From the NCBI GenBank assembly GCA_003427395.1, contig BFEA01000420.1, forward strand, positions 1,322,371-1,386,370: 64,000 bases of DNA, written 5' to 3'. The stretch is from Chara braunii. Taxonomy: Eukaryota > Streptophyta > Charophyceae > Charales > Characeae. The notes below the pieces were generated by a model, which worked only from the letters and a program-made list of their open reading frames with translations, did not search any database and was not told the DNA's origin. The stretch's first letter is position 1. Every line of letters starts with the position of its first letter. Of this stretch, positions 20,242-30,883 are shown piece by piece. The position numbers and the translations under genes are program-made.

Positions 20242-20420
20242 GGCCCAGTGCCCAAGGCTAATATTACAGGGTTGGGGTACTGTCCTCTTCTTTTTTTTAA
20301 ACGAAAGCCGGGAACCGGGCTCGGCGTTCCGTATATTACAAAGCCAGGAATCGGGCCTGGCGTCCCTGACAAAGATTCCGCAGTCCGGTTTGGAGGCGAG
20401 ACATCACCGGCCAAGCCCAG
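19021..20420. other. Homopolymer-rich non-coding spacer
   Basis: Runs of T or A at 19159-19180, 19191-19201, 19215-19225, 19266-19284, 19308-19325, 19568-19578, 19708-19719 and 20190-20238 (one N at 20207), and a G run at 19943-19979. A 19-nt repeat AGGGTTGGGGTACTGTCCT occurs at 19140-19158 and 20268-20286, each followed within a few bases by T-rich sequence. No gene. Confidence 0.6.
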
Positions 20421-20685
20421 AAACAGGACTGCCTCACTCTTCCAATGTTATGCAGAACAGAAACGAACAAGAGAATGAAAAACTGGAAGCAAAAAATGGG
20501 CACTATTCACTTACAGTACAGTACAGTCCAAGTCCATAAGTCACTTACAGTACAATACAGTCCAGGTCCTGAAGTCCATATCTCATCTCAAGTCTATCAG
20601 CAGGTCCGGTTGAAACAGGACTGCCTCATTCTTCCAGTGTTATGCAGAACAGAAATGAACAGGAGAATGAAAACCTGGAAGCAGA
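20421..20685. repeat. 73-bp direct repeat (192-bp offset) with internal 34-bp tandem
   Basis: 20421-20493 and 20613-20685 match closely (AAACAGGACTGCCTCA, TATGCAGAACAGAAA, GAGAATGAAAA). Between them 20508-20541 and 20542-20575 are a 34-bp tandem pair starting CACTTACAGTACA. They lie in the 3' non-coding part of the minus-strand LINE tail below. Confidence 0.85.
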
Positions 20686-21368
20686 AAATTGTGAGCAGGC
20701 CGAACAGACATCTCCACCAGACCAGTGAACAAGCCCCAGTGTGTGTAGAATCTTTTAAGAGCTTTTGCAGCGAATCCTCTGTTGACCACTTTAAGCGACC
20801 ATTCGGTTGCCAGCGTCTGCTTGATAGAGTACTTGACTTCGGCGCAGACCATCGGGGGTGTGAATTGCTCCCCCCCTCGCACAACCGAGTTTCTGAGGGT
20901 CCATAATGTCCACAGCACAGCTCCGCGTAAACACTCCTCCGCATATGTGAGGGGGTTGGCACGGTGCTGTCTTCGAGATGCAGCACCCAAAAGAAGAAAA
21001 TCGTCGTCCCAACGTGTTTCCGGATGCGGAATCGGGACCGCTCCGGAGCGCCACCAATCCCACAGAGGTCTAGACAGGTTGCAGTGAATGCAAAAATGTT
21101 GCTGGTCTTCAATCCGGACTCCACAGAGAGCACAAAGGCGAGGCCTTGGATGTCGCTGCCTCAACATCCCGTGTCTTCTTCTTCTTTTTCTTTTATCTTG
21201 CCCCTTTTTTTTAACAACGAAACTTTGCTTACCGTGGGTCTTCGACATACGGTGTGGCGAAGGGGGCCTTTGTGTCGAAAGTTCGAAACCATGAATGTCG
21301 AAATGGTCTGACAACTGACGATATATTTCACGGTTTCGACACTGGTGTGGCGAGGCCGGTAGTCTCAT
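20640..21368 (-). pseudogene. LINE C 3' tail with RVT zinc finger
   Basis: 242-codon minus-strand frame. A basic stretch near residues 55-70 precedes LCALCGVRIEDQQHFCIHC, a Cys-X2-Cys...His...Cys finger of the zf-RVT type, then a Trp-rich tail (GAVLWTLWTLRNSVV). This is the far C-terminus of a LINE ORF2. No RT or endonuclease is found beyond 21368, so it is a 5'-truncated copy. The T run at 20190-20238 could be its poly(A) tail read on the plus strand. Confidence 0.7.
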
Positions 21369-21737
21369 AAGGAACTCATTAATTGATAAAACAAGAGCTG
21401 AAGAAGCAAAACCTGAAAGTAGATGCAGATAGAATGAAAAAGCAGGTAGCTGGGATTGGGGTTTAATAGTGTAGTCCGATAGAGTGAGAAAGGTGTAGAG
21501 TGGTTCCTCTGGGTCCTCTCAGCCAGAATGCATGGGGGACAAGACCTCAGGGAGGGAGGTAGAGGAGATAGAGTCTGGGAGGGAGGGAGAGGTTACTGTG
21601 GGGAGTGTAGGGGTTCGGGTCCTGGGGGTCAACGGGTGACCATAGACATCTACGAATGCAAGTCTTAGAGAGTAGGTGGTAGAGGATCCCATAAGTACTT
21701 GGGAGTACTGAAGTCTGAAGGTCTGAGAGACTGATGC

Positions 21738-22174
21738 CTAAGGGGGGGCGGGGTGCCACCTCTGATTTAACTGCTCAGCTGCTGTTTGCTTAGACGGAGT
21801 TTTTTTCTTCAGAGAGACCCATTCTGCTGCTATTACCGTACGTATGGAGTGTCGGAGTTTGGCCCCCAATTCCTGAGCCTGATGGTGAACATTATAGAAT
21901 CTCTTGTCTCTGTGGGCCATCCACAGGCACCAAAAGCCTCTCAGGCAAATCTTGGGGGCAATTTTCTCAGATACTGGGCCCAAAAAACCGGCATCATCCC
22001 TTCCAGTAATGATGAAGTCTTTGTTCCACATGTCTGTGTCCCTACCATAGGTCTGTAGCCAAATTGTGTGAACTTCATCCCAAAAGCCACGACTGATGAC
22101 ACACTCCCACCATAAATGCGGTGAGTCCTCAAGGGTGGCTTGGGGACACGCATTACAGGTGGTGTCGATGTCCA
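21738..22174 (-). pseudogene. LINE D 3' tail, interrupted by gypsy element 1
   Basis: Minus strand. CNACPQATLEDSPHLWWEC is a zf-RVT finger, followed by a GFWCLWMAHRDKRF tail ending at 21738. Upstream, the homologous LINE pattern GMDI...C-X2-C is cut between the Asp and Ile codons by the left LTR. The missing upstream residues (STPIGGWWLSKGMD) are found at 36096-36310, beyond the right LTR. This shows the Ty3 element jumped into this LINE. Confidence 0.8.
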
Positions 22175-22261
22175 TGTGACAAATTATTTTCTGTAATCGA
22201 GCGACTTTCTGCGCGAAGCGGCTTCGGGGGTTGGGGACTGGTTGGTCGGGTGGAGTGCATG

Positions 22262-22538
22262 TGTGGCAGCGCGTGGTGGACACGCGCAGAGATGGTGAGA
22301 GAGAGGAGAGAGAGGGAGAGGAGATGGACACACACATGAAGCAACAGCTGAGTGGAGGTCCAGTCCGGCTCAATGAACGAACGAACCACTGAATGAATGA
22401 ACCTGCCGCCCTGGACCTAGGCCGAAGTGATATACCGGCCTGGGTCCAGTAGCGGAATAACCAGGTACCGGACCAGGGTCAGGCCGGCGGCCTGAGACTG
22501 GTCCGGCCTCACTGTCGGGCCGGAGGGATACCGCTCCA
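22262..22538. mobile_element. 277-bp nested insertion, TG...CA, 5-bp duplication
   Basis: Absent from the right LTR. Flanked by GCATG at 22257-22261 and 22539-22543, the single GCATG of the right LTR being duplicated. It begins TG and ends CA, as a small solo LTR would. It holds two hairpins: a 7-bp one (22269-22287) and a strong one at 22468-22506 (CCGGACCAG paired with CTGGTCCGG, with an inner TCAGGCC/GGCCTGA stem). No ORF. A solo LTR of a small LTR element is the best guess. Confidence 0.75.
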
Positions 22539-23203
22539 GCATGGGTATGGGTCGGCTGGGCAAGTTGCACGGATACCCTCGCTTCGTTCTTTTTGGCTTT
22601 CGGGACCGGAGCCGAGAAAGTCCTGTGCAGACGATTGGGTGAACGTGCCTTAGCGAGCGCGATAAATAATGCTTGCCATAGCTTCTTTCTTGTTCTACTG
22701 TGGGAGATGGGAATTATGGCACGATCAGCGCGCAGGAATGTCGTTTTTCAAATTTACAACTGATGTAGAGCCCCCACGGGCTCTCGGAATCGTTTTTCTG
22801 TCTTTTCGGAGTTTCTTTTTGCAAATAGGATTCAAACTAGGAATTTAGGTACCCTGAAATCTTGTTGCGCCACGCTTCTTGCTTGCGCACCTCTCACCGC
22901 AGTGGGGACTGGGCTCTGACTGTAACGCGCCCTTAATCCTGCGTGTAACTGTAATTTTTGTCGGGCGCAATTGTAACTGTACTCCTTCTTGATTCTCTCG
23001 TGTTTCCCCGCCTTCTCCCTCTCTGTCGTGCATACCTCGTCCTCCATTGTAATTGGCCTGAGCGCCTACCTAACCGGATCGATGCGTGGAGTGTGGCTGC
23101 GTCCCCAACGCCGCGGCTTGGCCATGCAAACATAGGCACTTCCTTCTCTTCCCCTTCCTCTCACTTAGGCATAATCCCGAGTCTGTCGCGCAAGCATGCA
23201 TGC

Positions 23204-23210
23204 TATAAAT
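23204..23210 (+). promoter_or_regulatory. TATA box, left LTR of element 1
   Basis: TATAAAT in the context ATGCTATAAATTTCACA, conserved in the right LTR at 34378 and, with changed context, in element 2 at 53335. By position it would start the genomic RNA. Confidence 0.65.
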
Positions 23211-24392
23211 TTCACAAGCGCGATTAGTTTGCTCTCTATGAAATTTTGGAGTTAGCGCGGTCAGTGAGGGTCGGCCAACGAGTCAGCTTAGGAGGTGAGT
23301 AGACGAGAGAGTTGGGCGATCCGCCGAGCTGGTGCCGAGTATGCGGGGTTGACGTGTGGGCCGCGATGGACTGTGGCGCACGGGCGAACCTGACTTGCAT
23401 AATCGGACCAAGCGGGGTGACAACTCTGTGTTGATGCGAGGTGACGGACTGCCCTCATCGGGAGTGGTGTGGACTCGGAGAGAGAGGGAGAGAGCGAGAG
23501 AGCGAGAGAGCATATGTGCGTGGGATGGTGTCTTTCTTCCAACCTTCTGTATAATTTTTGATTCCAACATTGGCCAATTTTGTTGCGGCAATTTCGAATG
23601 TCCAAGTGATTCGCCGTGGATTTTCTGTTTCTTGTGTGTTGTCGAATGAACTTGCGCCCTTCTTCCACCCCTTCTCAAGCGGTCTTTTGAGTTTTCCATT
23701 TTTCTTGTTTTGCTCAATGGTGCTCTGTGTTGCGCGATAACTCCGGATCTGGTTGGATATGTTCATCGTGTATGCCTTTGTTCGATTGCCAACCTTTGAT
23801 TTTTGTGTGACCCCGTGAATGTTGTGATGTGTTGGTCCTCAACGTCGGAGCGTTTGCTCCTTTTCCTTTCTTCCGTTAACCAATGGCATGGATATGCGTG
23901 TAATGGCTGGATCTCAGCCGAAATGACGATGTCTGCAAAAAGGGTAGTTGCATGCATGCGGGATAGGATCGATACGCCAATAGGACCGCTCACCACGGAC
24001 CCGACGACGCAGGAGGATAAGATCCGAGCCATTCCCGCTCATGCGCGCACTCGCGTATGACAACGATCCAAAAAGTGGAGTCGCGATATACCACGTGCAC
24101 ATTTGCATGAGTCGACCTAGGCCTTGCTTCACCATAAGAAATGTGTGTCCACCAATTAGGAGATGGCTATAGAAGCGCCCTTTGGGTCACCGATCGTCAA
24201 AGCTTAAGGGATCCGGAATACCGTGAATACTGGGAGAGGGAACAACTTAGATGACCGGGGAACATGAGAAATCCTAAACATGATCCCTGTCAGATTGAAA
24301 ACGATCGACTGTGTGAGGGGGACTTTCAATGGGCTATAGGGCAGCGGTCGTAGGATCCTGGACTATCCCAACATCAATAATACCCAATATTA

Positions 24393-24668
24393 TATATCTC
24401 CGGTTTTCGTCGCTATCAATACCGATTTCCCTCTTTTCTATCTTCTCCTTCCATATCATCACCTCACAGTAGTACCGTGGAATTCCATAGCTCGCTATTG
24501 GTCTCGCACGCCGTGCGCGGAGTGCTAGTATATATCTTCGGTTTTCGTCGCTATCAATACCGATTTCCCTCCTTTCTATTTTCTCCTTCCGTATCATCAG
24601 CTTACAGTAGTACTGTGGAATTCCATAGCTCGCTATTCGCCTCGCACGTCGTGCGTGGAGTGCCAGCG
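24393..24668 (+). repeat. 138-bp tandem duplication unique to the left LTR
   Basis: 24393-24530 and 24531-24668 are near-identical units starting TATATCTYCGGTTTTCGTCG. The right LTR has one unit (about 35540-35668). The duplication therefore arose after insertion, or the right LTR lost a copy. Confidence 0.85.
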
Positions 24669-25082
24669 AGACCGCACGTATCGAGCCTCGGGATTTATCC
24701 GACGAACTCGAACCGAAGCCGAGCAGCGCGCGCACAACCTCCATCTGAGGCCAGCCTCGTCGGATTCCGAGGCTTGCTACGAGCGACGCCAACAACGGCT
24801 CGGACAGCGTGACGACCATAGCGTTCCGCCGGTCCACCAAATTTGCATCTGCCCCCAGCGACAGAGCCAGCGAAGATGGTAATTCCATTTTCCACGACGT
24901 AAAGGCCAGACGCACCTTGTGCCTACCGTCTTGCATAACTTCCCCTAAAACTTGCCTCATGAGCTCTCAGTTTCAACCTGGGACTTAACCCCCACTTTCC
25001 TAAAATCCTTGACACACCCCCTTTTCGCACTTCCGGTGCCCCCCATCTCACTCCGATCGGGAAGTCTCGCTAGGCGTGAGGT

Positions 25083-25095
25083 TGGTATCGGAGCC
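25083..25095 (+). other. Primer-binding site, element 1
   Basis: TGGTATCGGAGCC immediately follows the left LTR. It differs by one base from the TGGTATCAGAGC primer site complementary to plant initiator tRNA-Met, which element 2 has intact. Confidence 0.85.
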
Positions 25096-25238
25096 GACAC
25101 GTGGCAAACTCACAGAGTAGCGAGTAGGTAAGTCGCTCAAACGATCTGGCGAAAAGAGGGCGGCCTAGACAGCGGAACGCGCCACGGCGCGATCCTATAG
25201 TAACTAGGAGCAGATCGGTCGGTCGACAGGCCGCCAAT

Positions 25239-25866
25239 ATGAACGTCAATCAAGTGCAAAACGTTAATGTACAGCTAGGCGGGGCACCTATCCCTGCACC
25301 ACCAATCCGAGTTTGCGCACCTGCGGCTCCACCTGATTTGTATCTCTTTGACCATGTGCATCACCTGGTTGGGGCATGGCTGGCCACACTGCGTGCATAC
25401 GACAACGATGAAGCCAGGATCAATATCCCCGCTAGATTGGGAAGGGATGCACACCACTGGTTCAACACTTACGCCTGGAGAGATCTGTCGACCTTCGAGG
25501 GGGATTTCTTGAACAGATGCGACGACATCCATCCTGAGCATGCCTTCTTTATGATCAAAGATCTGGTTCAGAAGCCCCTCGAGTCAGTCACAGAATATCG
25601 TAGTAGGTTTTACAAACTGTTTGTCAAATCCAAGAGGGATGAGAAGGTCGGAAGAGATTTGTTCATTGATGGGCTTCGAAGTCGGGCAATGAGGCGAAAC
25701 TACGAAAGCAGTTTCCCCCCAGAAATCACACTATGCAACAAATTATGGATGGGGCGAAAGAGATGGAGAGGAAGTTTACCGCCAGTTTCTTAGAAGAGGA
25801 GGACCACGCTAAGGAGGGAGACTCCTCAGAGTTGGCCAGGGCGAAAGCTGAGATGGCCGCGCTTTA
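25239..25866 (+). pseudogene. Element 1 gag, capsid part
   Basis: 185 codons from the ATG at 25239, then the homology runs on in another frame to about 25866. Residues about 60-170 have the Ty3 retrotrans_gag pattern: a Trp/Phe-rich start (HHWFNTYAWRDLSTFEGDF), then PLESVTEYRSRFYKL and a GLRSRAMRRNY end. It would form the virus-like particle. The N-terminal 45 residues are low-complexity Pro/Val. Confidence 0.75.
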
Positions 25867-25967
25867 AAACAAATTCGAGAATATGGGTTTCGTATCCGGC
25901 CCAGTCACTTACTTAGAGAAGGTTGTAGCTAAGAGACCGATGCCTGACACACCCACAGGAGCTCGTA

Positions 25968-26675
25968 ATGGTTGCACCTTCGCCTCCCCCAGATCCCCCT
26001 TTAAAGCCAAGTGAATCTAACGTGACACTGAAACTAACTCGAACGCGGGTTAACTTAATGCAGGAAGGTAAGAAGAAACAACGAGAGCACAATGCTCGGA
26101 TCGAATCATTGATGAGATCGATGCGTCCCATTGCCATGTGGGCCACGCCAGCACCGCAAGGAATCGCCCCCGCTCAGGCCATGGGTGGAGCGGCGGCCAA
26201 TCTGAACGTTTGTTACACATGTCATCAACCGGGCCACATAGCCCGAGACTGCCCGCACCGACCGGTACCAGCTCGAGTTGGAGCCACCCCGGTGGCGGCA
26301 GCGCCGATAGCTAATGGACCAGGGAGGGTAGGCACGATGATTGAAGAGATGGAAGGGGGAGGAAGTGCTGTAGCCACTAGTGAGGAAGTCGTGAAACTTA
26401 TTCCACTTGACCAATACATTACATTGGGTTATCAAGGGTTCGGAATGATCGGGACCATTCGGCCCGCAAACGAACAACGAGGGATAGCCGAATGGAGACC
26501 TTCTCCAGGAGAAATGAAGTCAGGTGATCCTACCTTCGTCACTGGGGAGATCGATGTTTTGGATATCGTTCAAGCTCTGGATCACCGGATTCCGTTGCCC
26601 ATCGGGCACCTACTGTCCATATCGGAACAAGCCAACGAACACATGTTACAGCATTGCAAAGCAAACCGGAAATGA
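25968..26675 (+). pseudogene. Element 1 nucleocapsid and pre-protease segment
   Basis: 235 codons. CYTCHQPGHIARDC (near 26214-26255) is a complete C-X2-C-X4-H-X4-C knuckle of nucleocapsid type. A C-terminal segment, DIVQALDHRIPLPIGHLL with SISEQANE, has a clear counterpart in element 2 (near 45985-46080, LRIPVPFPYLLTISEVANE). It resembles the pre-protease region of some other Ty3/gypsy polyproteins. Confidence 0.75.
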
Positions 26676-26769
26676 TTTGCTCTCACCAAGCCAACTGCTT
26701 AGAAAGGAAAGGCCCCGGCCTTCGAAGATAGGCCAGATGTCCCTAGTACCTCAGACCCAATATGATTAG

Positions 26770-27314
26770 GAATAACTAAAAAAGATGATAATTTCCTTCG
26801 AATCAAAGCCATTCCGTGGAAATCCGCGGAATGCAATATCGAGGTATGGGGAACCCCCTACAATGCTATTATCGACTCGGGAACTGCGGTACTGGCCATC
26901 TCCCTGAGAGTCGTAGAACGGGCAGGGAGGAGGAAGGATTTCATCACCTTAACGGAAGGAGATCATCTCGTCTCAGCGGATGAAGATAAAATCAAAGCGG
27001 TAGGAAAAATGACGAACATTGCGTTTCGACTAGGAAAAGTCCACACACTAGGAGACGTTGTAGTACTGGATATAAACACCTATGATGTCCTTTTGGGACT
27101 ACCGACCCTTACCGCACTACGAGCCAACCTGGACTTTGAGAAACGATTAGTCATCCTTCGAAACACGGGCGGCAAACCGTATGTTATTCCGATGCGATTA
27201 ACCCTTCGGACCGCACCGGCCTCGACTCAGAGACCCCCGCCTGGAATCAAGGAACCTCTTCGGGTGCTCACATGGAAGGAACCGATTCACGGGAATGACC
27301 ACAGGGGAAAATAA
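26770..27314 (+). pseudogene. Element 1 aspartic protease
   Basis: IIDSGTAVLAIS at 26868-26903 carries the catalytic Asp-Ser-Gly (26874-26882). About 80 residues later DVLLGLPTL (near 27087) is the Gly-containing second strand motif of retropepsins. The enzyme cleaves Gag-Pol. The frame lacks a start, as expected for a polyprotein interior. Confidence 0.75.
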
Positions 27315-27898
27315 CCCGAGGTATCTAGCAGCTCATCCGACAGCGACGATGGTACGGATCCCGCAATCCAAGACATGGCGCGCCAATTGATCCGCTACCT
27401 CATTCGACCACAGACAACGAAGATGTTCGTCCTTACGGAGAGAAACCTCCATCGAATTCGGGTTTCAATTTTTGGGGAACCACTCATACAGGTATCCCGG
27501 ATGATCGATTCTTCGGAACCCCCTCGAACCCTATACTAAGCCACAGCCCCACTTCTCTCAAGATACCGGGAGAAGAAGGTATTTTGCGATATTACAGGGC
27601 TACCTCGTTCCTTGCCGTCTTCAGGAAGGGAGGTGCGACTATTGCCACAGGGGGCCGAGAGCGACGCTTTGGAGCCCCCTGGACGAGGCGACTTTACGCC
27701 TTATGAGCTCGGGATCGAGAGGAAGACGCTCAAATGGTTGCCACCGCGTTTTCCTGGCGATTGGACAACTCCTTTATCTCTGCCCCCCTGCGGGGAGCAG
27801 CCCTGGAGTAACCACAAAGCACGTAACGATTACCATACACGGAGCCGTATGAGCTGCATGTGCCTTAGTATGTACCCAATGAAACCCATCAATTAAGT
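27315..27898 (+). other. Element 1 linker between protease and RT
   Basis: About 580 bases with broken frames. The order and spacing match element 2 (46945-47330), so this is decayed coding sequence. I recognise no domain. Confidence 0.5.
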
Positions 27899-28545
27899 GT
27901 GGATATTCTGACCGAATGTCAAGGGGCGATTAGTGTAGCGGACACAGACATCAGACTATCGTTAGTCATTCAACATAAAATTCAGACCGGAACGCACCCG
28001 CCGATTCACTGCAAACTGTACCGGTATTCTCTCACGGAACTAAGAGTGGCATTGCAAAGAATCAGAGAATTCGAGGCTAACGGATGGTTCAAACTAGCGA
28101 CCAGACCTCGGTCATTTTCCGTGGTCTTAGTCCCGAAGAAAAATGGGTCGATTCACATTTGCATCGATTACAGGAAGCTGAATGATATCACGATTAAGGA
28201 TGTGTACCCCCTTCCCCAGATTGATGATCCGTTGGATGCGATTGGGTGTGCTAAGTATTTCAGTAAGTTTGATATTTGCCATGGATTCACATTCTGGTCA
28301 AGGAGGAGGATCGGCCAAAGACGGCCTTTGTGTTATTCGAAGGCATCTGGAAGTGGGTCCGCTGCCCAATGGGAATTTGCAATGCACCAACCACTTTTCA
28401 GAGAGCGATGAACGTCATGTTTCAGAATTTCGTCAACAAGACCAGGCTGACTCAAGACATGATTAACTTTTGCGTCATTGTGTACGTGGACGACATGTTG
28501 GTCTACTCGGAATCATTCCACGGGCATGCACAGCATATCGAGTAG
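27899..28545 (+). pseudogene. Element 1 reverse transcriptase
   Basis: Frame 1: SVVLVPKKNGSIHICIDYRK and LNDITIKDVYPLPQIDD are finger motifs; YFSKFDICHGF holds motif A. A frameshift near 28280 leads to EDRPKTAFVLFEG and CPMGICNAPTTFQRAMN (motif B). YVDD at 28483-28494 is the catalytic box. A TAG follows at 28543 at the same place where element 2 has TGA. Confidence 0.85.
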
Positions 28546-29394
28546 ACACTTGGGGCGTTGCAGGATGTTGACTTCAAGATTGCGTTGGAGAAAAGTGAGT
28601 TTTTCCTTTTGGAAATCTGGTTCCTTGGATACTTGGTGACCCGGGGAGGCTTACGACTGGATTCGAGAAAGGTCGCAGCCGTTTGCGACGCCCCCTCGCC
28701 TACGTCATTGACGCAGGTTCGGACCTTTTTAGGGTTGGCCTCATACTACTGCCAATTTATCAAGGGATTCGCAGCAATCGCACGACCTCAAACGAATCTT
28801 CTACGAAAAGACCAACCGCTGAGTTGGGACGTCGAGTGAGAACGGGCCTTTGTCACCTTAAAGGAGGCTTTGGCCACCACGCCCATTTTTATTCGGCCTG
28901 ACCCAGAGAAACAATTCATACTTATTACGGACTGGCAGCCCGAAGCAATCTCCGCCATTTTGGCTCAGAAGGGGAAAAACGGTCGTGAACACGTCATCAA
29001 ATATGCTTCACGAACGGTACCGAACGAGAGAAGAAACGATTTGGCTCCTTAGGGAGAGTGCTATGTGGTTGTTTGGGGGATTCAGCACTTCCATCCATAT
29101 TTGTACGGACATAAGTTCTTCCTTGTCACGGACCACGAGCCCCTGCTGGCTCTCAAAAGGCTTACCAACTACACGGGCATGATCGAACATTGGGCTGTGC
29201 GACTGCAAGAGTACAATTTCGATATCGTCCACCAGAAAACAGAGAAGCACGATAACACTAACGGACTGACACGCTTGCACCGACCTAGCCAGGTGGCCAA
29301 GGGCGATGAGATCACACCGTGGAAGGAGCCGGAGCCAACTGGCGAGCCCTCATACGGACAGGTGGCCATTCTCCCTCGGACCTCCAAGAAGTGA
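28546..29394 (+). pseudogene. Element 1 RT connection and RNase H
   Basis: FLGYLVTRGGLRLD and FLGLASYYCQFIKGFA are the classic Ty3 RT thumb signatures. The RNase H region follows: ILITDWQPEAISAILAQ (first catalytic Asp), then VVVWGIQHFHPYLYGHKF, VTDHEPLLAL, and the end KHDNTNGLTRL. Stops at 28838, 29050 and 29392 break it. The last Asp/Asn-Gly box is degraded compared with element 2 (NADELTRL). Confidence 0.8.
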
Positions 29395-29412
29395 TCGACA
29401 GACACAACGACG

Positions 29413-30015
29413 ATGGGGCATGGAGGTAATCCCGAAGGTCCTCTTTCTCCCCTCTCGTCTTCCTCTTTTCTTTCCCTACTCGACAAATTTTGCTCTTTTT
29501 GCGAAGCAATCTCGAGAGTCTACTCGGTCCCTATGCGTCCTAGTGGGGAAGGGTATGTCGAGTGGGTAGACTGTCAGCGGTGTGTCTCCCGAGCTCACGG
29601 TTTCTGCATCCAGTATAGAAATACGGGTAAGTCCTGGTTATGTCCCTTGTGCCGCACTGATAAAATTTTGACGGAAGCTCGGTTTCTCGAAGCCACGTCG
29701 GAAGGGTTGGAAAAGACCCGACGATTTAGAAGGGTCGAGGCATGGACAAATGTCGTCTTGATAGCTACGGTGGTTGGGAACTCCCTCCGAGACTTCACTA
29801 AGGAGGACCGGAGGAGGGTCAATGAGACTCGGAGGGCACGGGACTACCGATGGAATGAGGGACGGTTAGAAAAGCGAAAAACGTATGGTAGTGGGATTTG
29901 GATGTCTGTGCCTCATCCGTTCATGAGGTATGACTGGGTTAAGTCAGCCCACGCGGAAACTGCAGCTCACTTCGTCGTCCGGAGCATGGAGGCGGCGATC
30001 GATAAAAACGAATGA
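29413..30015 (+). pseudogene. PHD-type zinc finger joined to integrase N-terminus
   Basis: 200 codons in the RNase H frame. Residues 27-80 (29491-29652) have Cys27, 30, 54, 57, His62, Cys65, 77, 80: C-X2-C-X23-C-X2-C-X4-H-X2-C-X11-C-X2-C, with Trp75 two residues before the seventh Cys. That is the C4HC3 PHD hallmark; PHD fingers typically read histone H3 tails. A charged helical stretch follows, and then the integrase HHCC zinc motif starts with His180 and His186. The TGA at 30013 replaces the Trp seen in element 2 (NEWYW). The same order is recognisable, decayed, at 48950-49510. Confidence 0.75.
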
Positions 30016-30883
30016 TATTGGTCCAATATTCACGACGATGTTAAATTCATCATTCGAAACTGTCCCGTCTGTGCCGCCGACAAGACGCTGATTCAGCCGC
30101 CTAGATCGATAGTGCCCACTATAGTTGAACGACCGTTCCAAAGGGTCAGCATGGATGCCATAGATATTGTCGTGCCCCCTGAACCAAATAACTATGAATA
30201 TTCACTTCTTTTGGTGTTTGTGGATAACGTTTCGAAATGGATTGAGACGTATCATTGTAAGACGCGACAAGAGGCGGAAATCGCGAGGTATGTCAACCGT
30301 TTTCTCGGGATGCATAGGGACACAGAGGAGACCTTAACAGACAACGGGGAAAAATTGCGAGGGGAAGTCTTGAGGAGTCTGGTCCTACACTGTGTTTCCG
30401 TCCGTGACAACATTACGGCATACTATCGCGGCAAAAGATACAAGGCCTTGGCCCTATATCATCGACCACATGCTAGCTATTCATCGAGGGACACCCCACG
30501 AGTCTACCGGCCTGAACCCCTTCCAATTACGGACCAATAGTGTGGCCTGTGTAGCCCTACGGAGCCTAAATGATGAAACGACCCTTCCGCGATGGGCCAC
30601 TAGAGCGACGGTCAAAGATAAGGCCCAATGCCACCTGGAATTAATGGAAAAGGCCCTCCCCCGGCTAGCCCGAAAAAGACAAAGAATGACTGAAATGGCC
30701 CACAGACGACAGATCCGGAGCTACGAGGCCCGAAATGGGAACGCTGGACCGCGGCCCCAATATAAGTTAGGGGACATAGTGCAGGTGAGGAAATGTGCTC
30801 GCCAGGGTAAGCTAGCGCCACGATTCTTCGGGCGATTTCTCGTAGTCGAGCTCGGTCCTAGTGGAGTGAAGAGAGAAGGTTAA
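30016..30883 (+). pseudogene. Element 1 integrase core and C-terminus
   Basis: CPVC (30061-30072) completes the HHCC finger (H-X5-H-X30-C-X2-C, counting the lost Trp). Catalytic Asp residues are at 30154 (VSMDAID) and 30340 (TDNG). The segment that should hold the catalytic Glu (QASGLVEN in element 2) is missing: a deletion and frameshift join the frame near 30400 to the tail. GDIVQVRKCARQGKLAPRFF, then GRFLVVE, is the GPY/F-like C-terminal module. No chromodomain follows. Confidence 0.8.

Larger units (their letters stand above)
22175..25082 (+). repeat. Left LTR of element 1
   Basis: Starts TGTGACAAATTATTTTCTG and matches 33628-36084 from end to end. Relative to the right LTR it carries a 282-bp insertion at 22262-22543 and an extra 138-bp repeat at 24393-24530. 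It ends at GCGTGAGGT, directly before the primer-binding site. It contains a TATA box at 23204. Confidence 0.9.

Noticed and set aside
24580-24640. Possible second hammerhead (CTGATGA on the minus strand of the LTR)
   Set aside because: No stem II or correctly placed GAAA and NUH triplet can be formed.
24334-24960. Long minus-strand frame inside the left LTR, with a longer one in the right LTR (35044-35898)
   Set aside because: It spans the tandem duplication and LTR control region, has no motif, and differs in length and ends between the twin LTRs. It is an open frame by chance in GC-balanced LTR sequence.
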